Positions 44,133-53,610 of a stretch of DNA of 64,000 nucleotides are shown here, in pieces (position 1 is the first letter of the stretch; every line of letters starts with the position of its first letter). The DNA comes from Corythucha ciliata (taxonomy: Eukaryota > Arthropoda > Insecta > Hemiptera > Tingidae), in contig CM075943.1 in assembly GCA_038030265.1 (NCBI GenBank), positions 43,090,001-43,154,000 on the forward strand, given 5' to 3'. The notes under the pieces are model-generated. The model did no database searches and was not told where the DNA came from. It was given only the letters and a program-made list of their open reading frames with translations. The translations under genes were made by a program, and so were the position numbers.

Positions 44133-45980
44133 CTAGTTTTCAAGCGTCCTCCACCACCACTCCTTAACGAAGTTGAGGATGTTCCCCGTAGCCATCCTGG
44201 AGATGTCTTCCGGTTGAAGCACATCATTTCCAAGATGGTGAAAGCGTAACCGCCCCAGAGCCTCGCACTCACACAGTACGTGCTCTGCAGTTTCCACGGC
44301 CAAGTCGCAAAATCTGCAAATGTCCGTGTCAGACTTCTCCATTAGTCTGAGTGTATATCGAAGGGCACAATGTCCCGTTAGCAGTCCCACCAAGATCCTA
44401 AGGTCTCCTCGACTCAGAGAGATCAGGCCCTTCTCCGATCGTCCCCTTGGAGTGACAAAGAGCTTGGCCTCCCTGAGACCTGGTTGTCTAACCCAGTGTT
44501 CACGATGCCTCTCGTCCAACCACGCCTGCACCTGCCTCTTCGTGAAGGACTTCGTGACCCCGAGACTTGGCTCCGGGCCCACGTAAGGCATCTCTGATCC
44601 TCTCTTCGCGAGTTGATCAGCCATTTCATTCCACTCAAACCCCTCGTGACGCGGCACCCACATCAAAGTAAGGCTGTTTGCCGTTGCCACAGGCCTGAGG
44701 GCTTCAAGACATCTCCAAACTAGCTTCGAATTCACGACACTTGAGCCTATGGCTTCAAGAGCCGCCTGGCTGTCAGACAGGATGAAGATCTCCGCTTTCC
44801 GAAGACCCCTCTCACTAATCTTCCGTGCACAGGCTTCTATAGAATAGATCTCCGCCTGAAAGATGATGGCGGTCGTCCCAAGGGACTCCCAATGCTGAAG
44901 CCTGGGGCCAAAGACCCCAATGCCAGCACCCCCATCCTTCACAGATCCATCAGTATACCATACTTGCGTGCCGGGCTTAAACCTCGGCAAACCCTTATCC
45001 CAAAGGTCGCGGTTGCCTATATCGACCTTAAAGGGTTTTTCAAAATCCATCCTCACGTGCATGAGATCCGTAACGACTTCAGCCGCCTCACTACATGCAA
45101 CTTCCTCCAGAACACGCAAGTGCCCAACCTGGACACCCCGCTTCACGTGATCCGCCCGCAGCAGTCTCACCGCCGCCATATATGCGGTCGCCTGCACATG
45201 AAAGTGCAGGGGAGGCATGTCCAGTAACACCTCCATGGCCGCCGTCGGGCACGAGTGCATAGCACCCGTTACTCCAAGACAGACCTGGCGCTGCAACTTA
45301 CTCAGCAAGGCCTGGACTGTCCCTTGTTTCGTTCTCTGCCACCATAGGAGTGAGCCATAGGTGACGATAGGCCTAACAATGGCTGTGTACAGCCACAACA
45401 CCGTTTTTGGCTTTAGACCCCATGTTTTGCCAAACATTTTCCGACCAGCCCACATTGCGAACGTGGCCTTATTCAGCACCCTCTTGATATGCGAGGTCCA
45501 TTTGAGCCCCTGATCCAGGGTAACTCCAAGGTACTTGACTTCTTGTCCTACTTTCAACACTTCTCCATTCAGTCGAACTACCTTTAATGCCAGCTTCCTC
45601 CGCCTGGTAAACGCAACAAGGGTGGTCTTCTCAGGGTTAACCCTGAGACCATGCCTGCTGCACCATCGCTGCACTATGTTAAGGGCACCCTGCATCCTAT
45701 TGGATATGGTGTCATCAAATTTGCCCCTAACTAGAATCGCAAGGTCATCCGCGTAACCCACTACCTCATAACCCTGTTCCTTTAGGATAGCGAGAAGCTC
45801 GTCCACCACGAGCAACCAGAGCAAAGAAGAGAGCACACCCCCCTGAGGACATCCCCTTGAGGGCAACACGGAAACAGTCTCCCCTCCCAGCTCCGAAGTC
45901 ACGTCGCGGCATTCCAGCATCCCCTTGATCCATTTCACTGAAGATGGATCAACACCTCTGCTCCTTACTGCAGCCTCCAT
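44133..45980 (-). pseudogene. LINE ORF2, 3' part: RT palm, RNase H, Cys/His motif
   Basis: Continues the polymerase after the deletion. Visible: motif B (SRGCPQGGVLSSLLW), motif C YADD, motif D (LRVNPEKTTLVAF), motif E (VKYLGVTLD), then RNase H with TDGS, the FQAEIYSIEA glutamate, LSDSQAALEA and MADQLA, giving the D-E-D-D set. A C-x2-C...H-x4-C motif (CRFCDLAVETAEHVLCEC) lies near the C-terminus. This frame is intact to its stop at 44133 and would encode 615 residues, so only the motif A lesion disables the enzyme. Confidence 0.85.
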
Positions 45981-47737
45981 AGAATCATAGGTGGTGTTAT
46001 CAAAAGCAGCGCAGTTTCTTTCGCCTCCAGAGATTTTTCAACCTTACCCACCAGTTCGTTTAGAGCGGTCTCAGTAGATTTGCCCACCTGGTAGGCATGC
46101 TGCCCCCTCTGGATTGGTTTAGTTTTAAGGTAACCGTCCTTGATGTCCAGGCCAATTACCTTTTTCATTGTTTTAAGGAGGAAGAACGTGAGGCTTATGG
46201 GTCGGTACGCCTTTGCCTGGGCCGAGGAGTTTGCTCCCGACTTAGTAATGAACACAACCCTGACCTCCCTCCACGCCTTCGGTATATACGATAATGCATA
46301 GCTCGCCCTAAATATCCTTCTGAGGCGTGGCTCCAGGACCTCCAGGCCACGCTGTAGCATGACCGGGAATATCCCGTCCGGCCCAGGGGACTTATAGGGC
46401 TTAAATGAGCCGATAGCCCATTTAATTTTCGCGGGCGTAAACAATCTCCCCGATGCGCTCCAAATTGCATTTGTTGGCCAACAGTCCGCCATCACTTCGC
46501 CCTGAACATCTGAGACCCCTGCATCCCTGGAATCAGGGAAATGACTTCGCAGGAGGACCTCCAGGGTCTCTTTAGCGCTCTCGGTATACGCCCCATCTGC
46601 CTTTTTGATCAGACCAATTTGGCCCGGGCTCTCTTTGGACAGGACCCTCTGTAGTCTGCCCATAACGGACATATCCTCCATCCCCTCACAGAAGGTCCTC
46701 CACGTGGCCCGCTTTGCTTTCCTAAGGGCCTTGTTACACTCCGTGAGGGAGCGCCTATAAGCCTCCCACTCCCCACGTGATCTGGCCCTATTGTAAAGCC
46801 TCGTTTCTCTTCTGAGCATCTCCAGCTCATTGTTCCACCAAGGCGCTTCCCTGTTCCCCTTCTTCACCTTAACAGGACAGCTTTCCTCGTACGCACTGAG
46901 GACCGCTGAATTGTTCGCCTCCTCCGCCCTATCAAGGTCGGCTTGGCACTGTATGTCAAGGTCCATCTCAGACAACTCCTGTTCAAGATGTCCGTTAAAG
47001 ACCTCCCAATCCGCGTTCTTGGGATTCCGATAAGTTGTACTTCTGACCCTAAGAAATTCAACCTCAAACGAAATCAGCCTATGGTCAGACATTGATGTTT
47101 CTGACATGACTTTCCAATCTCTGACACTATTGGCCAAAAACTGGCTGGCCAGAGTAACATCCAGGACCTCACTCCTCGCACTTGTCACGAAAGTAGGGAT
47201 CGAGCCCTGATTTACCACCACCAGGTCATGCGTCATCAAAAATTGAAAGAGTGACGCACCCCTGGCGTTGACATCTGTACTTCTCCAGATAATATGGTGA
47301 GCATTCGCATCACAACCCACAATCAGCTGCAGGTTCCTCGCGCTGCAGTATAGGACCAAACGCTGAAGCTCCTCCGGCGGCGTCACCTCAGCGTCCCCCG
47401 GGAAGTACGCGGAAGCTACCACACACCTCCGGGTCCGGTCCTCGTCCTTGGCTTCCAGGATGACTGCTGTCAAATCTCTGCACAGAAATTCTGGCATAGT
47501 TAAAAATTTCACTGCGGGACTTGGAAGCAGCGCAGTTTGCGGCCGCTCTTCATCTCTACAGTAAACCAGCTTACCTGCTGTCGCGGAAAGGCCCTTAACC
47601 TGCCTCTCCCATGCCCATGGCTCCTGAACCATGGCGACGTCATAGCTTCCCCCAGTGAACACCCTGCTCAAGACGGCCGATGCCGCTGCCGCACGATGCA
47701 GATTCACCTGGAGGAAGCGCAACCCCGTAGCGGTCAC
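45965..47737 (-). pseudogene. LINE ORF2, 5' part: APE endonuclease and RT fingers
   Basis: Endonuclease signatures: VNLHRAAAASAVL at the start, MVQEPWAW, the CDANAHH metal-site region, and SDHRLIS near residue 220. RT begins around SPGPDGIFP, with KAYRPISL and QHAYQVGKSTETAL. The frame opens at GTG 47737, immediately after an in-frame TAA. The ORF1 stop TGA overlaps this codon (GTGA), and no ATG precedes the conserved endonuclease start. The frame terminates at 45965 because of a frameshifting deletion near 46005-46010. Compared with the related plus-strand fragment at 49.38 kb, about 25 nt are missing, including RT motif A and its catalytic aspartate. Confidence 0.8.
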
Positions 47738-48338
47738 TTATTCCCCTTATGTACCCCACTCCGCGATTGCTTCTTCAGCATCGCCTTACTCGGAGTAGGG
47801 TGGGGTTTCCGTGCCCGACCCTCCGCCTTCTGGACTCTTTCATCCCCCGCTGGTCCGACACTATCACCTCTCTCCCCCGCCTTGCTAGTAGATGGCCTAG
47901 CGTATGAGGGAGCTACCTGCGTTGACTGCCCGGATGCCGTGGCGCCAACTGCTGTTTCCACAGATAGCACTTCCTGCCGTGGTGTACCCCGCAAAGCAGG
48001 GGCTACCTGATCCACCTCCATCGGCTGCTGCCGGGGGCCGGAGGATGATCCTTCCCGCCCTTCCGAGCCTTAGGCCGGATGGTCCCCTTGCCGAACTTGA
48101 TGTGGACTACGTTGTTCCTTTCCGGGATCTGCACTGACTCTTCATCGATGAGCAGGGTCATCATCAAAGCCGGCGTGCCCTGAGGCACACTCCTGGACAG
48201 TACCTTCCACTGTCCCACATTTAACCCCCGATTTTGGCACACGAGGAACTGAAGGACTTGCATGGTCGTTCCCCAGATCCGCGCACTTCGGGAGAAATGC
48301 AACCGCCACCCTGGGCTTGGGCAGATCACTCCCCTCAA
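47734..48338 (-). pseudogene. LINE ORF1, C-terminal part in shifted frames
   Basis: The ORF1 continuation switches frame near 48290. The second frame carries QNRGLNVGQWKVLSR and TLLIDEESVQIP, typical of LOA-type ORF1 proteins. A third frame (48021-47734) carries a Pro/Ser/Lys-rich tail, ending with the TGA that overlaps the ORF2 start. Function in the family: RNA-binding RNP protein. The frame breaks suggest decay, although the 48010 step could instead be two separate reading frames. Confidence 0.55.
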
Positions 48339-49281
48339 CCACCTTCAACCTTGCCCCCTCCCAGGGTACAATACTTTCAACGAGCGACTTTATCCAAACA
48401 GCCGTCCCGTCGTCCTCGCAGGTGATGGATAGCCATCCCCTCCTTCGCACCAGACCATCAAACTGGGGCACTACCTCCCCAGCTTTAGGTTCCAGTGCAA
48501 CAATGGCAGCTTCAATGCCCCTTTCCAGGGCCTCAAGCTGGTCGTCCAAGAGGAGGGCTGCTGGGTAGTCTCTATGAACCACACCAAGCTTCCTTCCCTT
48601 GAGCGCTCCGGTGTACGAAGGACCCTGCGCGGTCGTCCTTCGCTTCTTTTTCACGGCTCCCTCTGGAGTCGTCTCTGCAGAGGCTCTCCCCTTCTTCCTC
48701 TTCTCCACCATCTGCAGAGCACTCGCCCTGGCGGCTTCCGGTTCCTCCCCCTTCTTCCGAACCAGCCACAAAAAGCGTCGCCTCTGATCCCTGTTCAGGC
48801 CAGAGACGTACTTGTCGAAATCAGCGATCTCCTGGTCTCCAGGAGCCGCTGTTGCGGGATCAACGGGTTCGGATACCGTTCCCTGACCCGCTTGTAATTC
48901 GGGTACGCCGGATACCGGCGAACCCAAGAGGGATACTACTCCTTCAGCGACACCATCATTTATCGCCACGACCTCTACCTGAAAAACCGTGGCCAACTTT
49001 CCTAGGGGCCTACAATCCCCACCTTCAAACTCCGGTATCCAGAACCCAGATCCTGTCATTCCAGATTCCAACTTAGACCCTTCCGTGAAGCAATTCATGG
49101 TTCCCTCTTGCACCCTGAATTCCTCTCTCGTACTAACTCGAATCCGTATCATCCTTCCCAAGTCCAATCGCTTCACGGTTATGTCACTCCTCGTCTGGGT
49201 GGCAGGCGCCACCCACTGGAGCTTTGTCGCTACTTCCCTGTGTCCCAAATATCTCCCCCTAACCGCCCATTTCCAACCCAT
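48142..49281 (-). pseudogene. Chimeric reading frame: RNase H fragment of one LINE fused to ORF1 of another
   Basis: A 379-codon open frame with two origins. Residues 1 to about 112 (to roughly 48945) look like the RT/RNase H linker and RNase H start of a LOA-type element: GRYLGHREVATKLQW, then FTEGSKLESGMTGSGFW and KLATVFQVEVVAI. The rest is ORF1: DKYVSGLNRDQRRRFLW, a basic stretch KKKRRT, and RRGWLSITCEDDGTAVWIKS followed by PWEGARLKVVEGSDLPKP. The fusion probably arose when the LINE inserted into an older relative and is unlikely to be a functional protein. Confidence 0.7.
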
Positions 49282-49478
49282 GCAAGGGTTGCATGAGCAT
49301 CAACATGCATATAATGCGGGGAGGTCGACGGATACGGCGCTGCAAGCGCTACTGTCGAGGGTGGAGGATAGTTTGGGCTGTAAGGATTACTGCTTGGGGT
49401 TATTCGTAGATTTAGAGGGGGCATTCAATAATGTCTCCAGGGAGTGTATGATAGAGGCGTTGAGAGAGTCTCCCGGAC
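49282..49478 (+). pseudogene. Inverted RT fragment of an older LOA-like element
   Basis: Plus-strand frame encodes LHEHQHAYNAGRSTDTAL, then LGLFVDLEGAFNNVSRECM, which are RT motif 2 and motif A. The DLEGAF aspartate is present here but absent from the element at 44-48 kb. The fragment lies between minus-strand endonuclease and RNase H pieces of the same kind of element. Confidence 0.7.
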
Positions 49479-49812
49479 ACAGATCTCCCTCAATCTTTCC
49501 AGCTCTTCCGGGAGCTCCGTCCTTCCGTCGTAGGCCCTATACCAGGAAGCTACATAAACAGTCTTATGTGCCCCCCACTCGCATTTCAATATTTATACTT
49601 GCCACTGCCAAGTCCGGCGATGAATACCCACTTCCTCACCGGCTGCAAGATAGACTGCACCACCACACATGCCCTCACCCTATCCAGTCCCTCCGTTGCG
49701 TGAATAACCTCATAGTTCCGATTCCGGAGCCCTCGCACCCTCCCCTTAAAGAGATACGGTTCCTGAAACAACTCCACCTGGAACTCCAAACCAGCAATTT
49801 CAGAGCTAAAAA
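49479..49812 (-). pseudogene. Endonuclease fragment of an older LOA-like element
   Basis: Minus strand encodes VELFQEPYLFKGRVRGL and HATEGLDRVRACVV, an APE-endonuclease N-terminal pattern. After frame breaks it continues with VASWYRAYDGRTELPEELER, the next conserved endonuclease block. It ends where the plus-strand RT fragment begins, near 49478. Confidence 0.6.
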
Positions 49813-49819
49813 TTTGGAA

Positions 49820-51200
49820 AGTTGAATTGAACGTAAAATTGAGAGAAAAAATCGCTGATTCACGATGCATAGAGGCCATTGTGAGAATAAATTGTGGAAA
49901 TCAACGCAAAAGTATTGTTTTTGGACCAATCCCGCAGTTAAAATTGAGAAAACACGCTATAATATTGCCCAAAAAAAGCCGCTTTCAGGTTAAAATTGGG
50001 CAAAAATGGCAAATTCACAACTTAAATTGCGAAAAATCGCACATTCCTGTATAAAAAAGAGAACAGATGCTAATTCGCCACAAAATTAGCAGAAAACGAT
50101 TTTTCGCTACTGACATTGAGAAAAATTGCTAATTAGCGTGGCTTCAAATGAGAAAAACGCTAATTTTCAGGATTGGAAAAAAGTGACAATTCTCCGCTAA
50201 AAATCGAAAAAGGGCTAATTTGCAGCTTGAATTGAGGCAAACGCCAATTCTTTGCAAATATTGAGGAAATTCGGTAATGCACGGGTTGGAAACGCTACTA
50301 CAATTTGAAAAAATGGATAAATTGTGGTGACATTTCCAATTTAAATACGCCTTCGCGCCTTTTGAAGGCAACTTTGCGGCAAAAATTCAGAAAAACTGCA
50401 AATTCATGCTCGGCTATAAGTGAAAACAACGCTGATTCGCGGTCTCCAACTGAGAAGAAGCAATAATCTATACCTCAAAGTAATATAAAATTGCTAATGC
50501 GGTGCTAAAATGTGAAAAACCCGCTAATTTGCGGGTAATATCAAGAGATTTATCAGAAGTTAATAATTTTAAGCCTAAATTGAGAACAAGTGCTCATTAG
50601 TGGCTAAAATCAAATGGAAAAAATCACCAAGTTACAGCTTAAATTGCGCCCAACACTAATGCGTGACTCAAATTGAGAAAACTCGCTTATTCCCAGTTTG
50701 AAACGCTGCGACGCTGCTAAAATTAAGAAAAATCGCTAATTCTAGTTTTCGTCATAACTGTGTATAAATACGTCATTAGCAGCTTTTGAAGACAACTTTT
50801 GAGGCAGACATTGAGAAATTGTGCCAATTTATGGCAATTGGTGAAGAAACAGCTAATTCTCGGGTAAAACTGAGAATAATCGCTCATGCGTAGCATATAT
50901 GATGAACTAAAAAACCCCTAATTTGTGAAAAGCCCTCTATTTCGCGGTTAATATTGAGGAAAACACTTAAGAAAAACGTTAGTTTTCAGCTAAAACTGAG
51001 AAAAGTGCTAATCCCTGCTAAAAAAAATTTAAAAGATTGCTAATTTGCTGCTAAAATTGAGGAAAACGCCAAAACTCGTGGAAAATTAAGAAACATCGCT
51101 CAAGGGATAAACGCTACTTTGCTGTTAAAGTTGGGAAAATGCGCAAATTCATGGCTATTGGTGGGGGGGGGGGCAAACTACCAATCTCCGGCTGAAATTG
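49820..51200 (+). repeat. Long family C array (unit about 29 bp)
   Basis: About 1.4 kb of units such as GCTAATTCGCGG and AAATTGAGAAAAACGC with heavy degeneration and occasional extra blocks (GCAACTTTGCGGC). Begins right at the scrambled LINE and ends in a G-run near 51170. Confidence 0.75.
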
Positions 51201-51228
51201 AGAAGGTCGATATGTTACCGTCAAATCC

Positions 51229-51262
51229 GCGCCTCGGTGGTGTAATGGATACAATACTCGCA
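51229..51262 (+). repeat. tRNA-like fragment (A-box half)
   Basis: CCTCGGTGGTGTAATGGATA followed by CAATACTCGC resembles a tRNA D-arm with the Pol III A box. It shares ATGGATACAATACTCGC with the minus-strand tRNA-like unit at 54330-54402. No B box follows; the foldback element begins immediately. Confidence 0.5.
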
Positions 51263-51265
51263 ATA

Positions 51266-51717
51266 TAATTTCCGCTTTGTTTCCGAGATATCCGCCATTT
51301 TCTGATTTTTTTCAGAAACAGCTTGCTGCACACGCAATAATCGTTGCAATGGCAAAACTGACGGGCCCATTGGAAAGAGCACACATTTTTATATTTAAAG
51401 AGCCTATTTTTTCAAGATCAGACGACATCTACTACGTTTTGAATTAGCTTATTAGCGAGGAAACTTAATTCCGGAAGCATTGGTGATATGGTGACGTGGT
51501 CAAAAAATTACGTTTTTTCGCCAATTAGCTGATTTAAAACGTAGTAAATGTCGTCTGATCTGGATAAAAATAGGCTCTTTAAATAGAAAATTGTGTGCTC
51601 TTTCCAATGAGCTCATCATTTTTGTCATTGCATCGATTACTGCGTGTGCAAGTGCAACAAGCTGTTTCCGAAAAAATCAGAAAACGGCGGATATCTCGGA
51701 AACAATGCGGAATTTCG
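51266..51717. mobile_element. Foldback element, arms about 170 bp
   Basis: TTTCCGAGATATCCGCC near 51279 pairs with GGCGGATATCTCGGAAA near 51686. Pairing continues through GGAAAGAGCACACA and TTTAAAGAGCCTATTTT to about 51430/51535. The spacer is about 100 bp. Confidence 0.75.
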
Positions 51718-51806
51718 GAAAAGCGCAAGTAGTCATTTCGATCAGAAATGAGTTGCCCCTTCACTGGTTTTTCTCTGTCCAGTCGCTTTTTGTACACCCT
51801 GTATAG

Positions 51807-51999
51807 TTCCAGAGGTATAATCAGTCCAAAAAGTCAGAAAATATCCAGTTTTTTTGCGATTTTCGGCGTGAAGCCGACCGATTTTTTGTTGGCAAAGTTC
51901 AGATTCGGATTCAGCACCTTAAGAAACATAATATATTCGTGAACAGAACTACTTCTATACGTTTGCCCCGGCCAAATCCCTTATTGACTGGACTTTAAG
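51807..51999 (-). repeat. Dispersed repeat, inverted copy of 352-560
   Basis: Reverse complement of the left-edge unit, for example AAGTTCAGATTCGGATTCAG and CCTTATTGACTGGAC. A 16-base G-run follows near 52037. Confidence 0.6.
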
Positions 52000-52371
52000 T
52001 GAAAATTATATTTCTTGTTTATACAGAGACTGGCGCGGGGGGGGGGGGGGGGAGATTTCCGCCCCGCGGGCTCCGATAGGTTTAGGTCCGCCAGTGATCC
52101 CACGATATGCGGTTTCATAAAGTATTTCGAGTATTTCTGACTATTTCGATTTGAGCCGAAAGTATGAGTCCCGTGGAAGAATGCTCAATTGACCAATGTA
52201 CGCGGTTCCCTCCTCAATATCATTGAGTGGCTACCACTGTCCATTTTAAATTGGTTAAAAGTGAGAGTTTTGCATTTGTACTCATATCCCCGACTTTCTC
52301 GATCTGCATCCTGGAGGATTTAATGAGACTAGTGGACTGTGCATCTACTCTACTCATTCCTTAACAGGGAA

Positions 52372-52476
52372 GGATATATCGAGAAGAAAATTCTGGAATG
52401 TCTGGATGAATTAGGGATCAATAGTATTTTTGTTCTCGGGCAAGGCTATGATGGAGCCAGGAAGATTGTCCGGTAG
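52372..52476 (+). pseudogene. Fragment of a hAT-type (DUF4371-like) transposase
   Basis: The frame GYIEKKILECLDELGI followed by GQGYDGA ends in a stop at 52474. The pattern L-x2-LGI...GQGYDGA is a hallmark of DUF4371/hAT-like transposases such as the ZMYM1 group. Only about 35 codons are recognisable; the rest is lost. Confidence 0.45.
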
Positions 52477-52647
52477 ATTCAAGAGTGTGCAGGCTGGGTC
52501 GAATGATGGCTAAAATGTTAAATTACACCCCTCCCCCCGTCCTAACGATATTTCAATCTGACCCCCCCCCCCAGGACAAATTCCTATCTACGCCACTGAC
52601 ACCAAAACTTTCCGTCTAAAAACACAAGGATGCCTGGGCTAAAAGAC

Positions 52648-53008
52648 GCGTTTACACCGAGAAGTGCCCCGCGACACTTTACACATTGCTTGTTGTTGTT
52701 ATGGCGTTTTCCATTCAATTCAATGCAATACAATAGTGTGGTGTAAGTTTTTCCAGCCGTCCACTCTGCATTGAAACATATGTTTATGGAGAGGACGCGG
52801 CACTACACCTGTGTAGTGCATGTGATGAATGGAAATCGCTAATAGCGTTTCCCATTTGCACAAAATTCTGCAACGCGGCAATTCATTTCCACCTGTCTTC
52901 TCTAGTAACATATGATTTAATTATATGGGATTTTATATGGGGCTTTATTACACAAATACATGTCTTGAGAGAAGTGTCGCTGGACTGGACACTTCGGTGT
53001 ACGCAACG
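52648..53008. mobile_element. MITE related to 19845-20204
   Basis: Ends CGCGTTTACACCGAGAAGTG and GACACTTCGGTGTACGC. The internal piece 52843-52925 (TTCCCATTTGCACAAAATTC) recurs at 59930-60005. It lies about 250 bp upstream of the POLR3C start. Confidence 0.55.
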
Positions 53009-53254
53009 ATGGGTGTACGTCACAGGCACAGGGAACGTTTTCGTCATGAGAGGCAATAAGAAGGTTATATGTACCCAAACATCAATCTTATCAATTTAAT
53101 TTTTTATCGGGTGTGTTTTGATCTAAGTCATGTGTGGAAAACGTTTTCTCATGACTCTGGTTTTGATCTGTCCTCGTTGTTGATCGTTGACCGAAGTTGA
53201 AAATGATCGGTCTTCGTTGGAGTTCCTAAAATAATTTTTTTTCTTAAATTTACA

Positions 53255-53610
53255 ATGAGTTTTCAATACGGACAGTTGTGCTGTGTTTTAATTCGTGAGC
53301 ATTTTGGAAAAGGTCTTGAAGAAATTTGTCAAGTGCTTCTCTGGGGACCTCAGACTCTCAGCTTGATTCGATCCTCTACCAAATTGCCGTCTGCTCTGGT
53401 ATGATTTCTTTCCAGACTTTTTCTTTTATTGAAATTAATTTTATAACGGCAACGTTTGATTATCGTTTTGTTCTATTTGCTTCAGATCAAGAGAGGTCTA
53501 GCAATTTTAATCCAGTACGGATTTGTATCCTTCATTCCGAGTAGAAATCCCAAAGTTGCTGACTACGCGCTATTGCTGGATAAAATCATCTTATTGCTTC
53601 GATATCCGAG
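53255..53610 (+). CDS. POLR3C: POLR3C exons 1-2: N-terminal winged-helix region
   Basis: ATG at 53255 starts MSFQYGQLCCVLIREHFG. The frame is open for 48 codons to the donor GTATGA at 53399. After an 87-nt intron, exon 2 encodes IKRGLAILIQYGFV and ends RYP in phase 2 at 53610. The length before LCxxLI is close to other RPC3 proteins, supporting this ATG. Confidence 0.9.

Larger units (their letters stand above)
44023..48960 (-). mobile_element. LOA/I-group non-LTR retrotransposon with RNase H, degenerate
   Basis: Order on the minus strand: frameshifted ORF1 (about 48960-47734), ORF2 endonuclease and RT (47737-45965), RT remainder plus RNase H plus a Cys/His motif (45980-44133), a 3' UTR of about 100 nt, and a terminal A-run that reads as T on the plus strand near 44023-44032. 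The domain order APE-type endonuclease, RT, RNase H and the ORF1 style fit the LOA/I group. Base composition is clearly more GC-rich than the surroundings, so the insertion is fairly young. The 3' end lies directly beside a repeat shared with 12512-12620. No target duplication could be identified. Confidence 0.85.

Noticed and set aside
47537..48010. 157-codon plus-strand frame opposite the LINE
   Set aside because: Antisense shadow of ORF1/ORF2 in a GC-rich region.
49037..49825. 278-codon plus-strand frame spanning 48989-49825
   Set aside because: Only its middle (49282-49478) is meaningful, as an RT fragment; the rest is antisense of retroelement pieces.
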